From positions 1-59,005 of the forward strand of contig NZ_VIRS01000043.1 in assembly GCF_006912135.1 (NCBI RefSeq): DNA of 59,005 nucleotides, written 5' to 3'. The position numbers and the translations under genes are program-made. Source of the stretch: Cryptosporangium phraense (GTDB taxonomy: Bacteria > Actinomycetota > Actinomycetes > Mycobacteriales > Cryptosporangiaceae). Below, one piece after another: positions 1 to 8,299 of this stretch (the stretch's first letter is position 1; each line of letters opens with the position of its first letter). A model generated the notes under the pieces. That model did no database searches and was not told the DNA's origin. It saw only the letters and a program-made list of their open reading frames with translations.

Positions 1-91
1 AACGGACGTCCCATCAGCAACAACCTCTTCAACAGATGTTGCAACGACGCCCTGAATCCGCCCCCGCTGAGACCCCGAAAACCCGTGAATC

Positions 92-147
92 CGCGAGGCC
101 CCGCGCGCAGCGCGGGGCCTCGCGCGCACAGCGCGGGGCCTCGCGCG
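92..147. repeat. 15-bp perfect hairpin with duplicated right arm
   Basis: Positions 92-106 and 110-124 are perfect reverse complements (arm CGCGAGGCCCCGCGC) around a 3-nt loop. The right arm is then repeated at 131-147. The position fits a terminator of a gene lying to the left of the window, but there is no T-tract. In one frame, positions 2-55 could be the last codons of such a gene (stop TGA at 53-55), which cannot be confirmed from 50 bases. Confidence 0.6.
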
Positions 148-289
148 TGCTCCCGCTCTGCTACCCGGAACCCCTCGGGCGGAGGCTCCGCGCGGCGATG
201 ACTAGTGCGTACCCGGGAGGCACGGACGCTTCCCGGGGGTCATGCCAGCCAGGCGGCACGGATGCCGCCTCGCACACACGGGGATTGAC

Positions 290-1501
290 ATGGATGTCGA
301 GCTTCCGGCCCGCTGGGCCGACGAGCCTGCCCGGCTCGCCGCGGTCCGACTGATGCGCGAGTTCAGCGCGTCGGTCGAGCCGGTGCTGACGAACATCGTC
401 CGGATCGCGGCCGAGGCGGTGCGCGCGCCGATGGCGATGTTGACGCTGGTCGAGGCCGAGCGCGTGCGCGTGGTCTCGCGGCACAACGTCGGCATCACGC
501 AGCTGCCGCGCAACGCCGCTCCGTGCGCCCGCGTCGTGGCCGGCCGGGCCCCGCTGCACATCCCCGACCTGCTCGACGACCCGCGCTACGCGGTCGGCCC
601 GCTCACCGGCGGCGAGACCGGCGCCCGCTCGTACGCCGGCGTCCCGGTGCTCGACCCGACCGGGAACGTCGTCGGCTCGCTCGCCGTCCTCGACCGCACG
701 CCGGGCTCGCTCGGCGCGGAGCGGACCCAGCTGCTCGGCCTGCTGGCCGACCAGGCCACCGCGATCCTCACGCTGGGCGCGACGGCCGACCGCGAGGCCG
801 CCAACGCGGCCGCGATGGGCCAGTTCGGCGCCGAGTTCATCTCGCTGATCACCCACGAGGTGCGGACGCCGGTCGCGGTCATCACCGGCAACCTCGAGCT
901 GCTCGACGAGCTCGGCGACATCCCGGACGTCTCCCGCGAGCGGATGGTCTCGGCGATCCGCCGCAACGCCGACCGGCTCGTTCGGCTGATCGACCACCTG
1001 CTGGTCACCGCCCGCGCCGGCGACGCGCTGGCCGCGACCGTGTCCCGGGCCCCGGTCGACCTGTCCGGGCTGGTCACCGAGGCCGTCCGGGCGAACGAGC
1101 CGAAGGCCAAGCAGGGTGGCATCGCGCTCGACCTCCAGGTCGAGCAGCCGGCCACCGTGCCCGGCGACGCCACGATCCTGCGCACCGCGATCGACAACCT
1201 GCTGAGCAACGCGCTGCTGTTCACCCAGCCGGGTGGCCGGATCAGCGTCCGGGTGTCGGCCGACACCCCGCAGGCCGCGCTCGTGACGATCACCGACACC
1301 GGTGTCGGCATCCCGGCCGAGGAGCTGTCCCGGGTGTTCGAGCGGTTCTACCGGGGCGCCCACGCGCAGCGGGTGGAGGCGCCGGGCGCCGGGCTGGGCC
1401 TGGCCGTCACCGAGGCGATCGCCGCCGCGCACGGCGGAGGCGTCCGGCTGGACAGCACGCCCGGCGCGGGCACCACGGTCCGCCTGGTGCTGCCCCTCTG
1501 A
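290..1501 (+). CDS. GAF-domain sensor histidine kinase
   Basis: A predicted cytoplasmic two-component sensor kinase of 403 aa. An N-terminal GAF domain (about residues 15-160) is followed by a HisKA dimerisation helix with the phospho-acceptor His189 in SLITHEVRTP. The HATPase domain has an N-box (IDNLLSNALLF), a G1 box (DTGVGIPAEE) and a G2 box (GAGLGLAV). There is no transmembrane segment, so the GAF domain presumably senses an internal ligand or redox state. The frame is open from 242, but ATG 290 gives the usual N-terminus for this architecture. No cognate response regulator lies beside it; the nearest receiver gene is 7 kb away. A strong hairpin follows the gene, so it is probably monocistronic. 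The kinase assignment is secure and the signal is unknown. Confidence 0.93.
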   Translation: MDVELPARWADEPARLAAVRLMREFSASVEPVLTNIVRIAAEAVRAPMAMLTLVEAERVRVVSRHNVGITQLPRNAAPCARVVAGRAPLHIPDLLDDPRYAVGPLTGGETGARSYAGVPVLDPTGNVVGSLAVLDRTPGSLGAERTQLLGLLADQATAILTLGATADREAANAAAMGQFGAEFISLITHEVRTPVAVITGNLELLDELGDIPDVSRERMVSAIRRNADRLVRLIDHLLVTARAGDALAATVSRAPVDLSGLVTEAVRANEPKAKQGGIALDLQVEQPATVPGDATILRTAIDNLLSNALLFTQPGGRISVRVSADTPQAALVTITDTGVGIPAEELSRVFERFYRGAHAQRVEAPGAGLGLAVTEAIAAAHGGGVRLDSTPGAGTTVRLVLPL

Positions 1502-1593
1502 GCTCCCCGGCTCCGGTCGGATCCCCACCGGAGCCGGGTGAACACTCTCCGCCTGCCCGCCCCTCTGGGGAGGGATGGCCGGCGGAGGTCAGC

Positions 1594-1631
1594 CCACGAT
1601 GCGGCCCTTCTGTCGAAGGGCCGCATCGTGG
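1594..1631. terminator. 17-bp perfect stem-loop, probable terminator
   Basis: Positions 1594-1610 and 1615-1631 are perfectly complementary around the tetraloop TGTC. There is no U-run, as is common for actinobacterial hairpin terminators. It lies 93 bp after the kinase stop and well before the universal stress gene. Confidence 0.7.
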
Positions 1632-1874
1632 TGCGTCCGTCACATCCCACCAGGTGGTCCTCTACTCCGAGTAGAGGTTTCCGGACGCCGTGTCATCGGG
1701 CCAGGTGGGCGCTGCACACCACTGGATGGCACCGGATCTCGATCCGTCCCGATTACAGAGATCCGCTGGCCAGGCGTCGTTTGATTAGGCACGCTGAGTG
1801 CGGGGTCGCGGGAGCCCCGATTGGTCACCACAGGCACGTTCGACGGAGCGCCGGCCGTCGCAGGAGGGGAAGTC

Positions 1875-2813
1875 GTGACGGTTTTTGACACGAGTAGACC
1901 GACGGCATCCTCGACCGCGCCCAGCCCGGTGCCGCTCCGCCCTCGTGAGCAGGTCCAGCGCCGGCCGACCGGCGGCCCCCGGTGGGCGCCCGCCGCGGCC
2001 GGCATCGTCGTCGGCGTCTCCCGTGGCGACGACCCGACCGGAGTTCTGACCTGGGCCGCCCGCGAGGCCCGGGCCCTGCACGCACCGCTGGTCGTCTGCC
2101 ACGCGGGCCACGACGAACGGGCCGACGCGGTGCTGGCCGAGGCCGGTGCGCTGGCCCGCCGCACGGTCCCGTCCGGGCACGTCCGGACGGTACGCGGCGA
2201 CGGGCGCCCGCTGTCGGTGCTCGCCAGCGCGGCCGACCAGTCCGGCCTGGTCGTGGTCGGCACCGCCGCCGGGGCCGGTTCCGGCACCCAGCTCGTCGGC
2301 ACGATCGCGGTCCGGCTCGCCACCGAGGGCCGGTCGGCCGCGGTGGTCGCGCGTCCGCCGGTGCGCACGGGTCAACCCCAGCTCGGGCCGTTCGGTGACC
2401 ACGTGGTCGTCGGCGTCGACGGCTCGCCCGCGTCCCGGTCGGCGCTCGAGTACGCGTTCGCGCACGCTGCCGGTCACCGCAAGCCGCTGGTCGCGGTGTA
2501 CGTCTCGACCGGCTCGGCGGCCGACTACTGGCTCGACGACAGCCTGCTCGACACGGTCGTCACCGACGACCCGGGTGCGGCGTCACTGCTCGACGACGAG
2601 GTAGGTCCGTTCGTCGAGCGCTACCGGGTCCGGGCGACGACCGCGGTGCACCGGGGCCGGCCGCTGGCCGTGCTCAGCCGGCTCTCCCGCGGAGCCGACC
2701 TGCTCGTCGTCGGCGTCAACGGACGCCCGGCCGGCGCGCGCTCGCGTCTGGGTTCGACGGCCCGGGGCGTTCTGCTCGACCCGCCGACCACAGTTGCCGC
2801 CGTCCGTGCGTGA
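1875..2813 (+). CDS. Tandem universal stress protein (two UspA domains)
   Basis: A predicted cytoplasmic protein of 312 aa with two UspA-type nucleotide-binding domains. The first begins at GIVVGVSRGDDP and the second at HVVVGVDGSPASRSALEYAF. The second ends with a G-x2-G-x9-G-S/T-like ATP-binding signature (GVNGRPAGARSRLGST). In the first domain the corresponding segment GTAAGAGSGTQLVG is more divergent. The frame is open from 1821. I prefer GTG 1875 because AGGAGGGG at 1862-1869 sits 5 bp upstream of it. Tandem Usp proteins in actinobacteria are usually induced by hypoxia or stationary phase. That regulation is known for the family, not visible here. Confidence 0.9.
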   Translation: MTVFDTSRPTASSTAPSPVPLRPREQVQRRPTGGPRWAPAAAGIVVGVSRGDDPTGVLTWAAREARALHAPLVVCHAGHDERADAVLAEAGALARRTVPSGHVRTVRGDGRPLSVLASAADQSGLVVVGTAAGAGSGTQLVGTIAVRLATEGRSAAVVARPPVRTGQPQLGPFGDHVVVGVDGSPASRSALEYAFAHAAGHRKPLVAVYVSTGSAADYWLDDSLLDTVVTDDPGAASLLDDEVGPFVERYRVRATTAVHRGRPLAVLSRLSRGADLLVVGVNGRPAGARSRLGSTARGVLLDPPTTVAAVRA

Positions 2814-2874
2814 CCTGTGTCTCAGAGTCATCTGAACCGATCAACCTGGCGGCCACACAGCCGAAACGAAGAGC

Positions 2875-3048
2875 ATGCACGCTCTTCTCATGGACAGTTT
2901 GACCGAGCACTACGTCAGCCAGATCAACCGGGCGATCGCCAGCGGCCGAGAAGACCTCATCGACGAGCTGACCGCACAACACGACGTCGAGACCCGCTCC
3001 ACCTCGCTGCGAGCCCTGCTCAAGCGCGCCGACCGGCACCGCCGCTGA
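2875..3048 (+). CDS. Small conserved-type hypothetical protein (57 aa)
   Basis: A short ORF between the stress protein and HelD genes, reading MHALLMDSLTEHYVSQINRA onward and ending in a basic tail KRADRHRR. It is predicted to be almost entirely helical and strongly charged, with no TM segment or signal peptide. G/C-ending codons dominate, as in neighbouring genes, which supports real coding. ATG 2875 has a weak GAAG upstream; ATG 2890 would give 52 aa. I recall small actinobacterial proteins with a similar EHYVxxINRAIAxGREDL core, but their function is unknown to me. Confidence 0.62.
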   Translation: MHALLMDSLTEHYVSQINRAIASGREDLIDELTAQHDVETRSTSLRALLKRADRHRR

Positions 3049-3161
3049 TTCTATCGACCCCTGGTCAGCGACACATCAGCTCCCAGCAGGACCCGGTGAC
3101 ACCGTCTGCTGTTTAGGCTTCAAGTTCTGCGCCGAACCACCCCCGAAGCCGGAGCACCGCG

Positions 3162-5312
3162 TTGACCGACCGTCCATCCGCCCTGACCACCGAGATCGCC
3201 GCCGAGCAGCGTCACGTCGACGAGGTGTACGCCCGGCTCGAGGAGGTGCGCTCCGGCACCAGCGCGGTCGAAGCCGAAGGACACCTCCGGGCCCAGCTGG
3301 GCAACGAGGGCGCGCTCTACGAACGGGACGTACTGGTCCACAACGCGGCCCGGCGCCGGGCCGCACTCGACCGTGGCTACGACGGCCTGGTGTTCGGCCG
3401 GCTCGACCTCCGTACCGGAGAGGCCCGGCACATCGGGCGGCTCGGCGTCCTCGACGCGAAGTACGAGCCGCTGGTCGTCGACTGGCGCGCCCCAGCCGCG
3501 GCGCCGTTCTACCGCGCCACCTCCGAGGACCCGCTCGACGTCGTGCGGCGGCGGGTGATCCACTCCAGCGGCACCCGCGTAGTCGGGCTCTCCGACGACC
3601 TGCTCGACCCCTCGGCCGCACCCGAGGGCATGGCCGTCGTCGGCGAGGGCGCGCTGATGGCGACGCTGGCCCGGGCCCGCGGCACGGCGATGCGTGACAT
3701 CGTCGCGACGATCCAGCGCGAGCAGGACGAGGCGATCCGGGCCCCGGCCGCCGGCACCACGATCATCGAGGGCGGCCCCGGCACCGGGAAGACCGCGGTC
3801 GCGCTGCACCGCGTCGCCTATCTGCTCTACTCCGACCGCAACCGGTACGCCGGCGACGGCGTGCTGGTCCTCGGACCGTCCCCGACGTTCGTCCGGTACA
3901 TCGACCAGGTGCTGCCCTCGCTCGGCGAGGAGGGCGTCGTCCTCCGGTCGCTGGGCACGATGCTGACCGGCGTCGAGGCCACCCGCCGCGACGACGCGGC
4001 GCTCGCCGCGGTCAAGGGCGGGCTGCGGATCCGCCGCGTCCTCACCCGGCTGGTCTGGCAGCCGGCGCCTACGGCGCCGCAGAGGTTCCGCGCCGTCTAC
4101 GGCGGTGAGGTTCTCATTCTGGACGCCGCGGCGCTGAGCGCCGCCCGCAAGGCGGCCCGACGGCGGGGCGCAGTGCCGAACGGGTCCCAGGGGCAGGCCC
4201 GGACCGCGCTGCTCGACGCGCTCTGGAACGTCTCGCGCGGCTGGGCCGAGCCCCCCGAGCACTGGGAACGCGAAGAGTTCGACGCCGAGATGCGCGAGCG
4301 CACCGAGTTCCAGGAGTTCGTCGCGGCCTGGTGGCCGATCGTCGACGCCGAGCAGGTCCTGCGCTGGGCCGCCGACCGGTCGCGGCTGGCCCGCAGCGCC
4401 GGGTCCGACCTCACCCGCGACGAGGTGGCCGCGCTGGCCACCTCGTTCCGGGCCGACGGCTGGTCGGTGGCCGACATCGCGCTGCTGGACGAGATCAAGG
4501 CCCTGCTCGGCAAGCCACCGCGGTCGGCGGCCCGGCGTCGTCGCCCGGAGGACTGGGAGATGCAGGAGATCCGGCTCTCCTCCGACCGGCCGGAGCGCGC
4601 GCCCGCGCCGGTCGACGAGGACGAGGAGTTCTCGCTGATCGTCGTCGACGAGGCTCAGGACCTCTCGCCGATGCAGTGGCGGATGCTCGGCCGGCGAGGG
4701 AAGTACGCGTCCTGGACGCTGGTCGGCGACCCGGCCCAGAGCGCCTGGGAGGACGCCGCCGAGGCCACCACCGCGATGGACGCGGCGGTCGGCACCCGGC
4801 TGCGCCGCCGGTACCTGCTGACGACGAACTACCGGAACTCGGCCGAGATCTTCGAGCTGGCCGCGCGGGTGCTCCGGCGCTGGGAGCCCGGGCTCGACCT
4901 GCCGACCGCGGTGCGCAAGACCGGCGCCGAGCCGAGCGAGCGGGTCGTACCGTCCGGCTCCCTTCCGGAAGCGACCCGCGCCGCCGCCCGAGAGCTCCTG
5001 GACGACGTGGAAGGCACCGTCGGTGTGGTGACCACCGCCCGGGCCCGCGACGAGGTGGCGGGCTGGCTGGAGGGGCTGGGTGCCGGGCGCCTCCAGGTCG
5101 TCGACAGCATCGAGGCCAAGGGCCTGGAGTACGACGGGGTGGTCGTCGTGGAGCCGGCCGGCATCATCGGCGAGTCGAGCGCCGGGCACCGGGTGCTCTA
5201 CGTGTCGCTCAGCCGGGCCACCCACCGCCTGGTCGTGCTCACCACCGACCCGGAATGGGCCGAGCCGCCGTCCGACCGCCCGCGCAGCTCCGAGCCGCTG
5301 TCGCTGTTCTGA
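3162..5312 (+). CDS. helD: HelD-like SF1 helicase, RNA polymerase recycling motor
   Basis: 716 aa. The N-terminus is a charged helical hairpin (residues 8-45, EIAAEQRHVDEVYARLEEV), typical of the HelD coiled-coil arm that enters the RNA polymerase channel. It is followed by a split SF1 ATPase: Walker A GGPGTGKT at 204-211, Walker B DEAQD at 496-500, motif III/IV region LTTNYRNSAEIF, and a C-terminal VLYVSLSRATHRLVVL motif VI. It lacks the UvrD-type DNA-unwinding subdomains expected at this size. HelD proteins release stalled or antibiotic-bound RNA polymerase from DNA, and actinobacterial members can influence rifampicin tolerance. The start is TTG 3162, with GGAG 7 bp upstream. The next gene follows after 4 bp, so the two are probably cotranscribed. 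Confidence 0.92.
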   Translation: MTDRPSALTTEIAAEQRHVDEVYARLEEVRSGTSAVEAEGHLRAQLGNEGALYERDVLVHNAARRRAALDRGYDGLVFGRLDLRTGEARHIGRLGVLDAKYEPLVVDWRAPAAAPFYRATSEDPLDVVRRRVIHSSGTRVVGLSDDLLDPSAAPEGMAVVGEGALMATLARARGTAMRDIVATIQREQDEAIRAPAAGTTIIEGGPGTGKTAVALHRVAYLLYSDRNRYAGDGVLVLGPSPTFVRYIDQVLPSLGEEGVVLRSLGTMLTGVEATRRDDAALAAVKGGLRIRRVLTRLVWQPAPTAPQRFRAVYGGEVLILDAAALSAARKAARRRGAVPNGSQGQARTALLDALWNVSRGWAEPPEHWEREEFDAEMRERTEFQEFVAAWWPIVDAEQVLRWAADRSRLARSAGSDLTRDEVAALATSFRADGWSVADIALLDEIKALLGKPPRSAARRRRPEDWEMQEIRLSSDRPERAPAPVDEDEEFSLIVVDEAQDLSPMQWRMLGRRGKYASWTLVGDPAQSAWEDAAEATTAMDAAVGTRLRRRYLLTTNYRNSAEIFELAARVLRRWEPGLDLPTAVRKTGAEPSERVVPSGSLPEATRAAARELLDDVEGTVGVVTTARARDEVAGWLEGLGAGRLQVVDSIEAKGLEYDGVVVVEPAGIIGESSAGHRVLYVSLSRATHRLVVLTTDPEWAEPPSDRPRSSEPLSLF

Positions 5313-5316
5313 GCCG

Positions 5317-6315
5317 ATGCTGCACCTGCGCCTGATCGTCCCGTCGGACCGGGTCCTCACCGTGCTGGAGCTGCTCGAGGGCGACGCGTCGGTGACGCAT
5401 CTCGTCGTGCTGGCCGGCGCCGCTCGCGACCCGGCCGGCGACGTCGTCCTGTGCGACGTGGCCCGGGAGGGCGCCAGCGCGGTGCTGTCCGCGCTCCGCG
5501 ACCTCGGCATCCCCGACGACGGCTCGATCGCGGTCGAGAACATCGACGTCGTGCTCTCGGCCGCCGGCGAGAAGGCCGAGCGGGACGCCCCCGGGCTGGG
5601 CACCGACGCGGTGGTCTGGGAGGAGATCGAGCAGCGGGTAGGCGACGAGGTCGAGCTGTCGGCGACGTATCTGGTGTTCCTGACCGTGGCCACGATCATC
5701 GCGGCGATCGGCGTCCTGCTGGATCAGCCGATCCTGATCGTCGGCGCGATGGTCGTCGGGCCCGACTTCGGGCCGCTGGCCGCGCTGTGTGTCGGCGTCG
5801 TGCTGCGGAAACGTGCGATGGCGGTAAAGGCCGCGGTCGCGCTGGTGGTCGGGTTCCCGGTCGCGATGCTGCTGACGCTCGGGGCGGTCCGGCTGCTCGA
5901 CGTCGCCGGGTTGGTCGAGAAGTCGATGCTGCTCGCCGACCGGCCGCTGACCGACTTCATCTGGCGGCCGGACGCGCTGTCGTGGGTCGTCGGGTTCCTG
6001 GCCGGTATCGCCGGGATCGTGTCGCTGACGTCGGCCAAGTCGGGCGCGCTGGTCGGCGTCCTGATCTCGGTGACGACGGTGCCCGCGGCCGCCAACGTCT
6101 CGGTCGCGGTGGCCTACGGCGTCTACGACGAGGCCTGGGGCTCCACCGTCCAGCTGGTCGTCAACCTGGCCGCGATCGTCGTCGGGGGCGTCGTGACGCT
6201 CGTCGTCCAACGGACGTTCTGGCGGCAGCGGGCCCTGCGGCCGAAGCGGACCCGGGCCGCCCAGCTGGTGGCCGCGCGGGCCCGGCGGGCCGCACGCACG
6301 AAGGGCCGCAGCTGA
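5317..6315 (+). CDS. DUF389 family membrane protein
   Basis: 332 aa, starting 4 bp after helD. The N-terminal about 120 residues form a soluble alpha/beta domain (MLHLRLIVPSDRVLTVLELL). A hydrophobic core follows, with motifs typical of the DUF389/TIGR00341 family: ELSATYLVFLTVATIIAAIG, the GAMVVGPDFGPLAA segment, and later SLTSAKSGALVGVLISVTTVPA. Five or six TM helices are expected, and the C-terminus is a basic cytoplasmic tail. The transported substrate of this family is unknown. Close spacing with helD suggests co-expression but not a shared mechanism. A 12-bp GC hairpin follows the stop directly. Confidence 0.88.
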   Translation: MLHLRLIVPSDRVLTVLELLEGDASVTHLVVLAGAARDPAGDVVLCDVAREGASAVLSALRDLGIPDDGSIAVENIDVVLSAAGEKAERDAPGLGTDAVVWEEIEQRVGDEVELSATYLVFLTVATIIAAIGVLLDQPILIVGAMVVGPDFGPLAALCVGVVLRKRAMAVKAAVALVVGFPVAMLLTLGAVRLLDVAGLVEKSMLLADRPLTDFIWRPDALSWVVGFLAGIAGIVSLTSAKSGALVGVLISVTTVPAAANVSVAVAYGVYDEAWGSTVQLVVNLAAIVVGGVVTLVVQRTFWRQRALRPKRTRAAQLVAARARRAARTKGRS

Positions 6316-6342
6316 ACGCCCGCCCCGGTCCGGGGCGGGCGT
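6316..6342. terminator. 12-bp GC hairpin terminator
   Basis: ACGCCCGCCCCG (6316-6327) pairs perfectly with 6331-6342 around a 3-nt loop, immediately after the DUF389 stop codon. It has no T-tract. It separates the helD-DUF389 pair from the convergent gene at 6388-7086. Confidence 0.75.
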
Positions 6343-6387
6343 CCAGTGCCTGACCGAGACGTGGAACAGGGCTAGGAGCCCCGCGGG

Positions 6388-7086
6388 TCAGTCGTCGCAG
6401 CGCCAGTCGCAGCCGCGGTGGTGGTGCCACCGCTTGAACGACGGGCAGTCCCAGCGGTGGTGGTACCGACGGCCACCGTCCCACCACCAGCCGCTGCGGA
6501 AGATCGGGCCACCGGCGAAGAAGAAGTCGTCGTCATCGTCGTCGTCGTCCACGACGACGATCGGCCGGACGATCGGCTGCACGATCACGGCACCGCGCGG
6601 GCCGATGTTGCCCACCGGGCCGGCGTTCCCGATCGGCGCCCCGTTGGCCACCGGAGCACCGTTTCCGACCGGCGCGCCCGCCGCCGGAGCGGCCGCGGCC
6701 GGGGCCGCAGCGGCCGGAGCAGCCGTGCCGGTGGCCGGCTGCGCGGCCGGGGCGGCCGGGGTTTCCTCGGCCGGAGTGGCGGCAGCCGGAGCAGCCGCTT
6801 CCTCGGCGGCCGGAGCCGCCGCCGCGCCGTACTTCTTCGAACCGACCGGAGTGCCGTCCGCGTTCGGCACCACGGCGGCGCTCGCGTTACCGCCCGAAGG
6901 CTTCGAACCCGCCGGAATTCCCGGGTCGGTGTTGCCGTCCTTCACCACTCCGGCCTGGGTGATTCCCGCTTTCGCAGTCACCACTCCGGAGTGCGGAACC
7001 GACGCCTGCGCGGCCGCGGCGCCGGCCAGGACGATGCCCGCCGAGACGGTTCCGACCTGCAGCGAACGACGAATCCAGATGTTCAT
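6388..7086 (-). CDS. Secreted Ala/Pro-rich protein with Asp8 tract and His/Trp/Cys tail
   Basis: 232 aa, not matched to any family I know. Residues 1-28 are a signal peptide (basic IRRS, hydrophobic core, AAAQA cleavage site). A 40-170 linker follows, rich in Ala, Pro and Gly. It includes near-repeats such as NGAPVANGAPIGNAGPVGN and a PIVRPIVVV strand. Residues 180-187 are eight consecutive Asp, followed by FFF. The last 35 residues are extreme: WWWDGG, YHHRWDC, KRWHHHRGCDWRCDD, with Cys214, Cys226 and Cys230. An exported acidic tract plus a His/Cys cluster suggests metal binding or wall attachment, which is inference. The start ATG 7086 is preceded by AGGAGAGG. The frame is open further upstream, but that extension would destroy the signal peptide. 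Confidence 0.8.
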   Translation of the reverse strand: MNIWIRRSLQVGTVSAGIVLAGAAAAQASVPHSGVVTAKAGITQAGVVKDGNTDPGIPAGSKPSGGNASAAVVPNADGTPVGSKKYGAAAAPAAEEAAAPAAATPAEETPAAPAAQPATGTAAPAAAAPAAAAPAAGAPVGNGAPVANGAPIGNAGPVGNIGPRGAVIVQPIVRPIVVVDDDDDDDDFFFAGGPIFRSGWWWDGGRRYHHRWDCPSFKRWHHHRGCDWRCDD

Positions 7087-7868
7087 CGAATTGGAGACCT
7101 CTCCTGAGGTACGTGTGAACTGAGTAAGTTCCGAGCGAAGGCGTCCGCACAGCGGGAAGCGGCGACTTCGGGTGGTCTCGGCCAAACACCGCCGATAACG
7201 ACGCCGAATCGCGAGTCGGCTAGTTTCCGACCGACTTCCGACCCCACAATGGACTGTGGCGCAACGGACTAGAGGCCGCGGGAACGGTGCGCGGCGATCG
7301 TCGTCAGAGTGGCCGATCCGGCACTACCACGCGGCGCGCGCAACGCGCCGGTCCGGCAGTACACGAAGCATCCTCACCCTCGTACGTGTCAACCCCGTAG
7401 CTCCACTACGGCCACGGCACCGTCGAGCAGTAGCGGCAGCACCGCTCGATGAGGGGAACTTTGGTGCCAGAACGGACTATTTGCAACCCCTCAACGGGCC
7501 GACCGGGCGAGTTCTCCAATTTCACTCACGTAGTAGCCGTTAGGTGATCACCACTCTTGAATGATCATGTGATTACGGGCGGTATTGGTCGGGTGGCGAG
7601 GATCACCCGGTTCCACAAGACGCGTTCCTAATGGCCCCATGCGCTACGCGTAGAGCGTTATCCTGCAATCCACTGCTGACCGAGCAGGCCGACCAGCCAC
7701 ACTCACAGATTTGCGACGCAGCGGAACTCGGCCGACTTCCGATTCGTTGTCGAACGAGTTATCCGACCGTCTGCGGGAATAGTCCGGAACACACCAAGGG
7801 TGGGTGCCGGATTCGTTCCGGACGACTAGTAGGGTGTGGCCACCGATAGCACGACGAGGAGAACTTCT
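7087..7868. other. Long intergenic region upstream of lsr2 and the secreted gene
   Basis: About 780 bp between divergent genes, visibly richer in A/T than the coding DNA around it. It contains clustered TGATCA-type steps near 7544-7573. It should hold promoters for both flanking genes. Only one short ORF has a good ribosome site (GTG 7464 to TGA 7547, 27 codons, GAGGGGAA upstream). Its codon use is not G/C-ending, so I do not call it as a gene. I see no RNA gene. Confidence 0.5.
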
Positions 7869-8207
7869 GTGGCGCGGAAAGTACAGGTCATGTTGGTGGA
7901 CGACCTCGACGGCGGCACCGCCGAAGAGACCGTCTCCTTCGCGATCGATGGAACCTCTTACGAGATCGACCTGTCGGGCGACAATGCCGCCGCACTGCGG
8001 GAAACGATCAACACCTATGTCCAGGCCGCACGCAAGGCCGGACGCGGCGGAACCCGCGCGAATCGTCGTCCGGCGGCGCCCACTCAGCGATCGGGCCGCG
8101 AGCAGAACCAGGCCATCCGGGAATGGGCCAAGAACAAGGGTCTGCAGGTAAGCGATCGCGGTCGTATCCCGCAGGAAGTTATCGACCAGTACAACTCCGA
8201 GCACTGA
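7869..8207 (+). CDS. lsr2: Lsr2 nucleoid-associated xenogeneic silencer
   Basis: 112 aa, the usual Lsr2 length. The N-terminal oligomerisation domain (VARKVQVMLVDDLDGGTAEE) is mostly beta strand. A basic linker (RKAGRGGTRANRRPAAP) leads to the C-terminal DNA-binding domain REQNQAIREWAKNKGLQVSD with the RGRIP loop that inserts into the A/T-rich minor groove. Lsr2 is the actinobacterial H-NS analogue, silencing A/T-rich and acquired genes. GTG 7869 is chosen because GAGGAGAA lies at 7856-7863 and it reproduces the family N-terminus. The A/T-richer region upstream could allow autoregulation, which is inference. Confidence 0.96.
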   Translation: MARKVQVMLVDDLDGGTAEETVSFAIDGTSYEIDLSGDNAAALRETINTYVQAARKAGRGGTRANRRPAAPTQRSGREQNQAIREWAKNKGLQVSDRGRIPQEVIDQYNSEH

Positions 8208-8273
8208 ACGTCACCACCGTTAACCGCGCCCCGAAGACACGGTGTGTTTTCCTCGGACGTACCCGGCGGCCCG

Positions 8274-8296
8274 GCGTGTCGCCGACAGCGACACGC
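8274..8296. terminator. Bidirectional hairpin between lsr2 and receiver gene
   Basis: GCGTGTCGC (8274-8282) and GCGACACGC (8288-8296) pair perfectly around a 5-nt loop. It lies in the 92-bp gap between two convergent genes, ending 3 bp before the receiver stop codon. Confidence 0.65.
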
Positions 8297-8299
8297 GGG

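Noticed and set aside
1-55. C-terminal end of a gene from outside the window
   Set aside because: One frame ends in TGA at 53-55, but 18 codons are too few to judge.
3120-5699. Long minus-strand reading frame of 859 aa opposite helD
   Set aside because: Composition is Arg/Gly/His-rich, with no domain, start site or ribosome site. It is the shadow of the helD and DUF389 genes in high-G+C DNA.
7464-7547. 27-codon ORF with GAGGGGAA ribosome site upstream of lsr2
   Set aside because: About half of its codons end in A or T, unlike real genes here. It could be a small protein, but evidence is insufficient.
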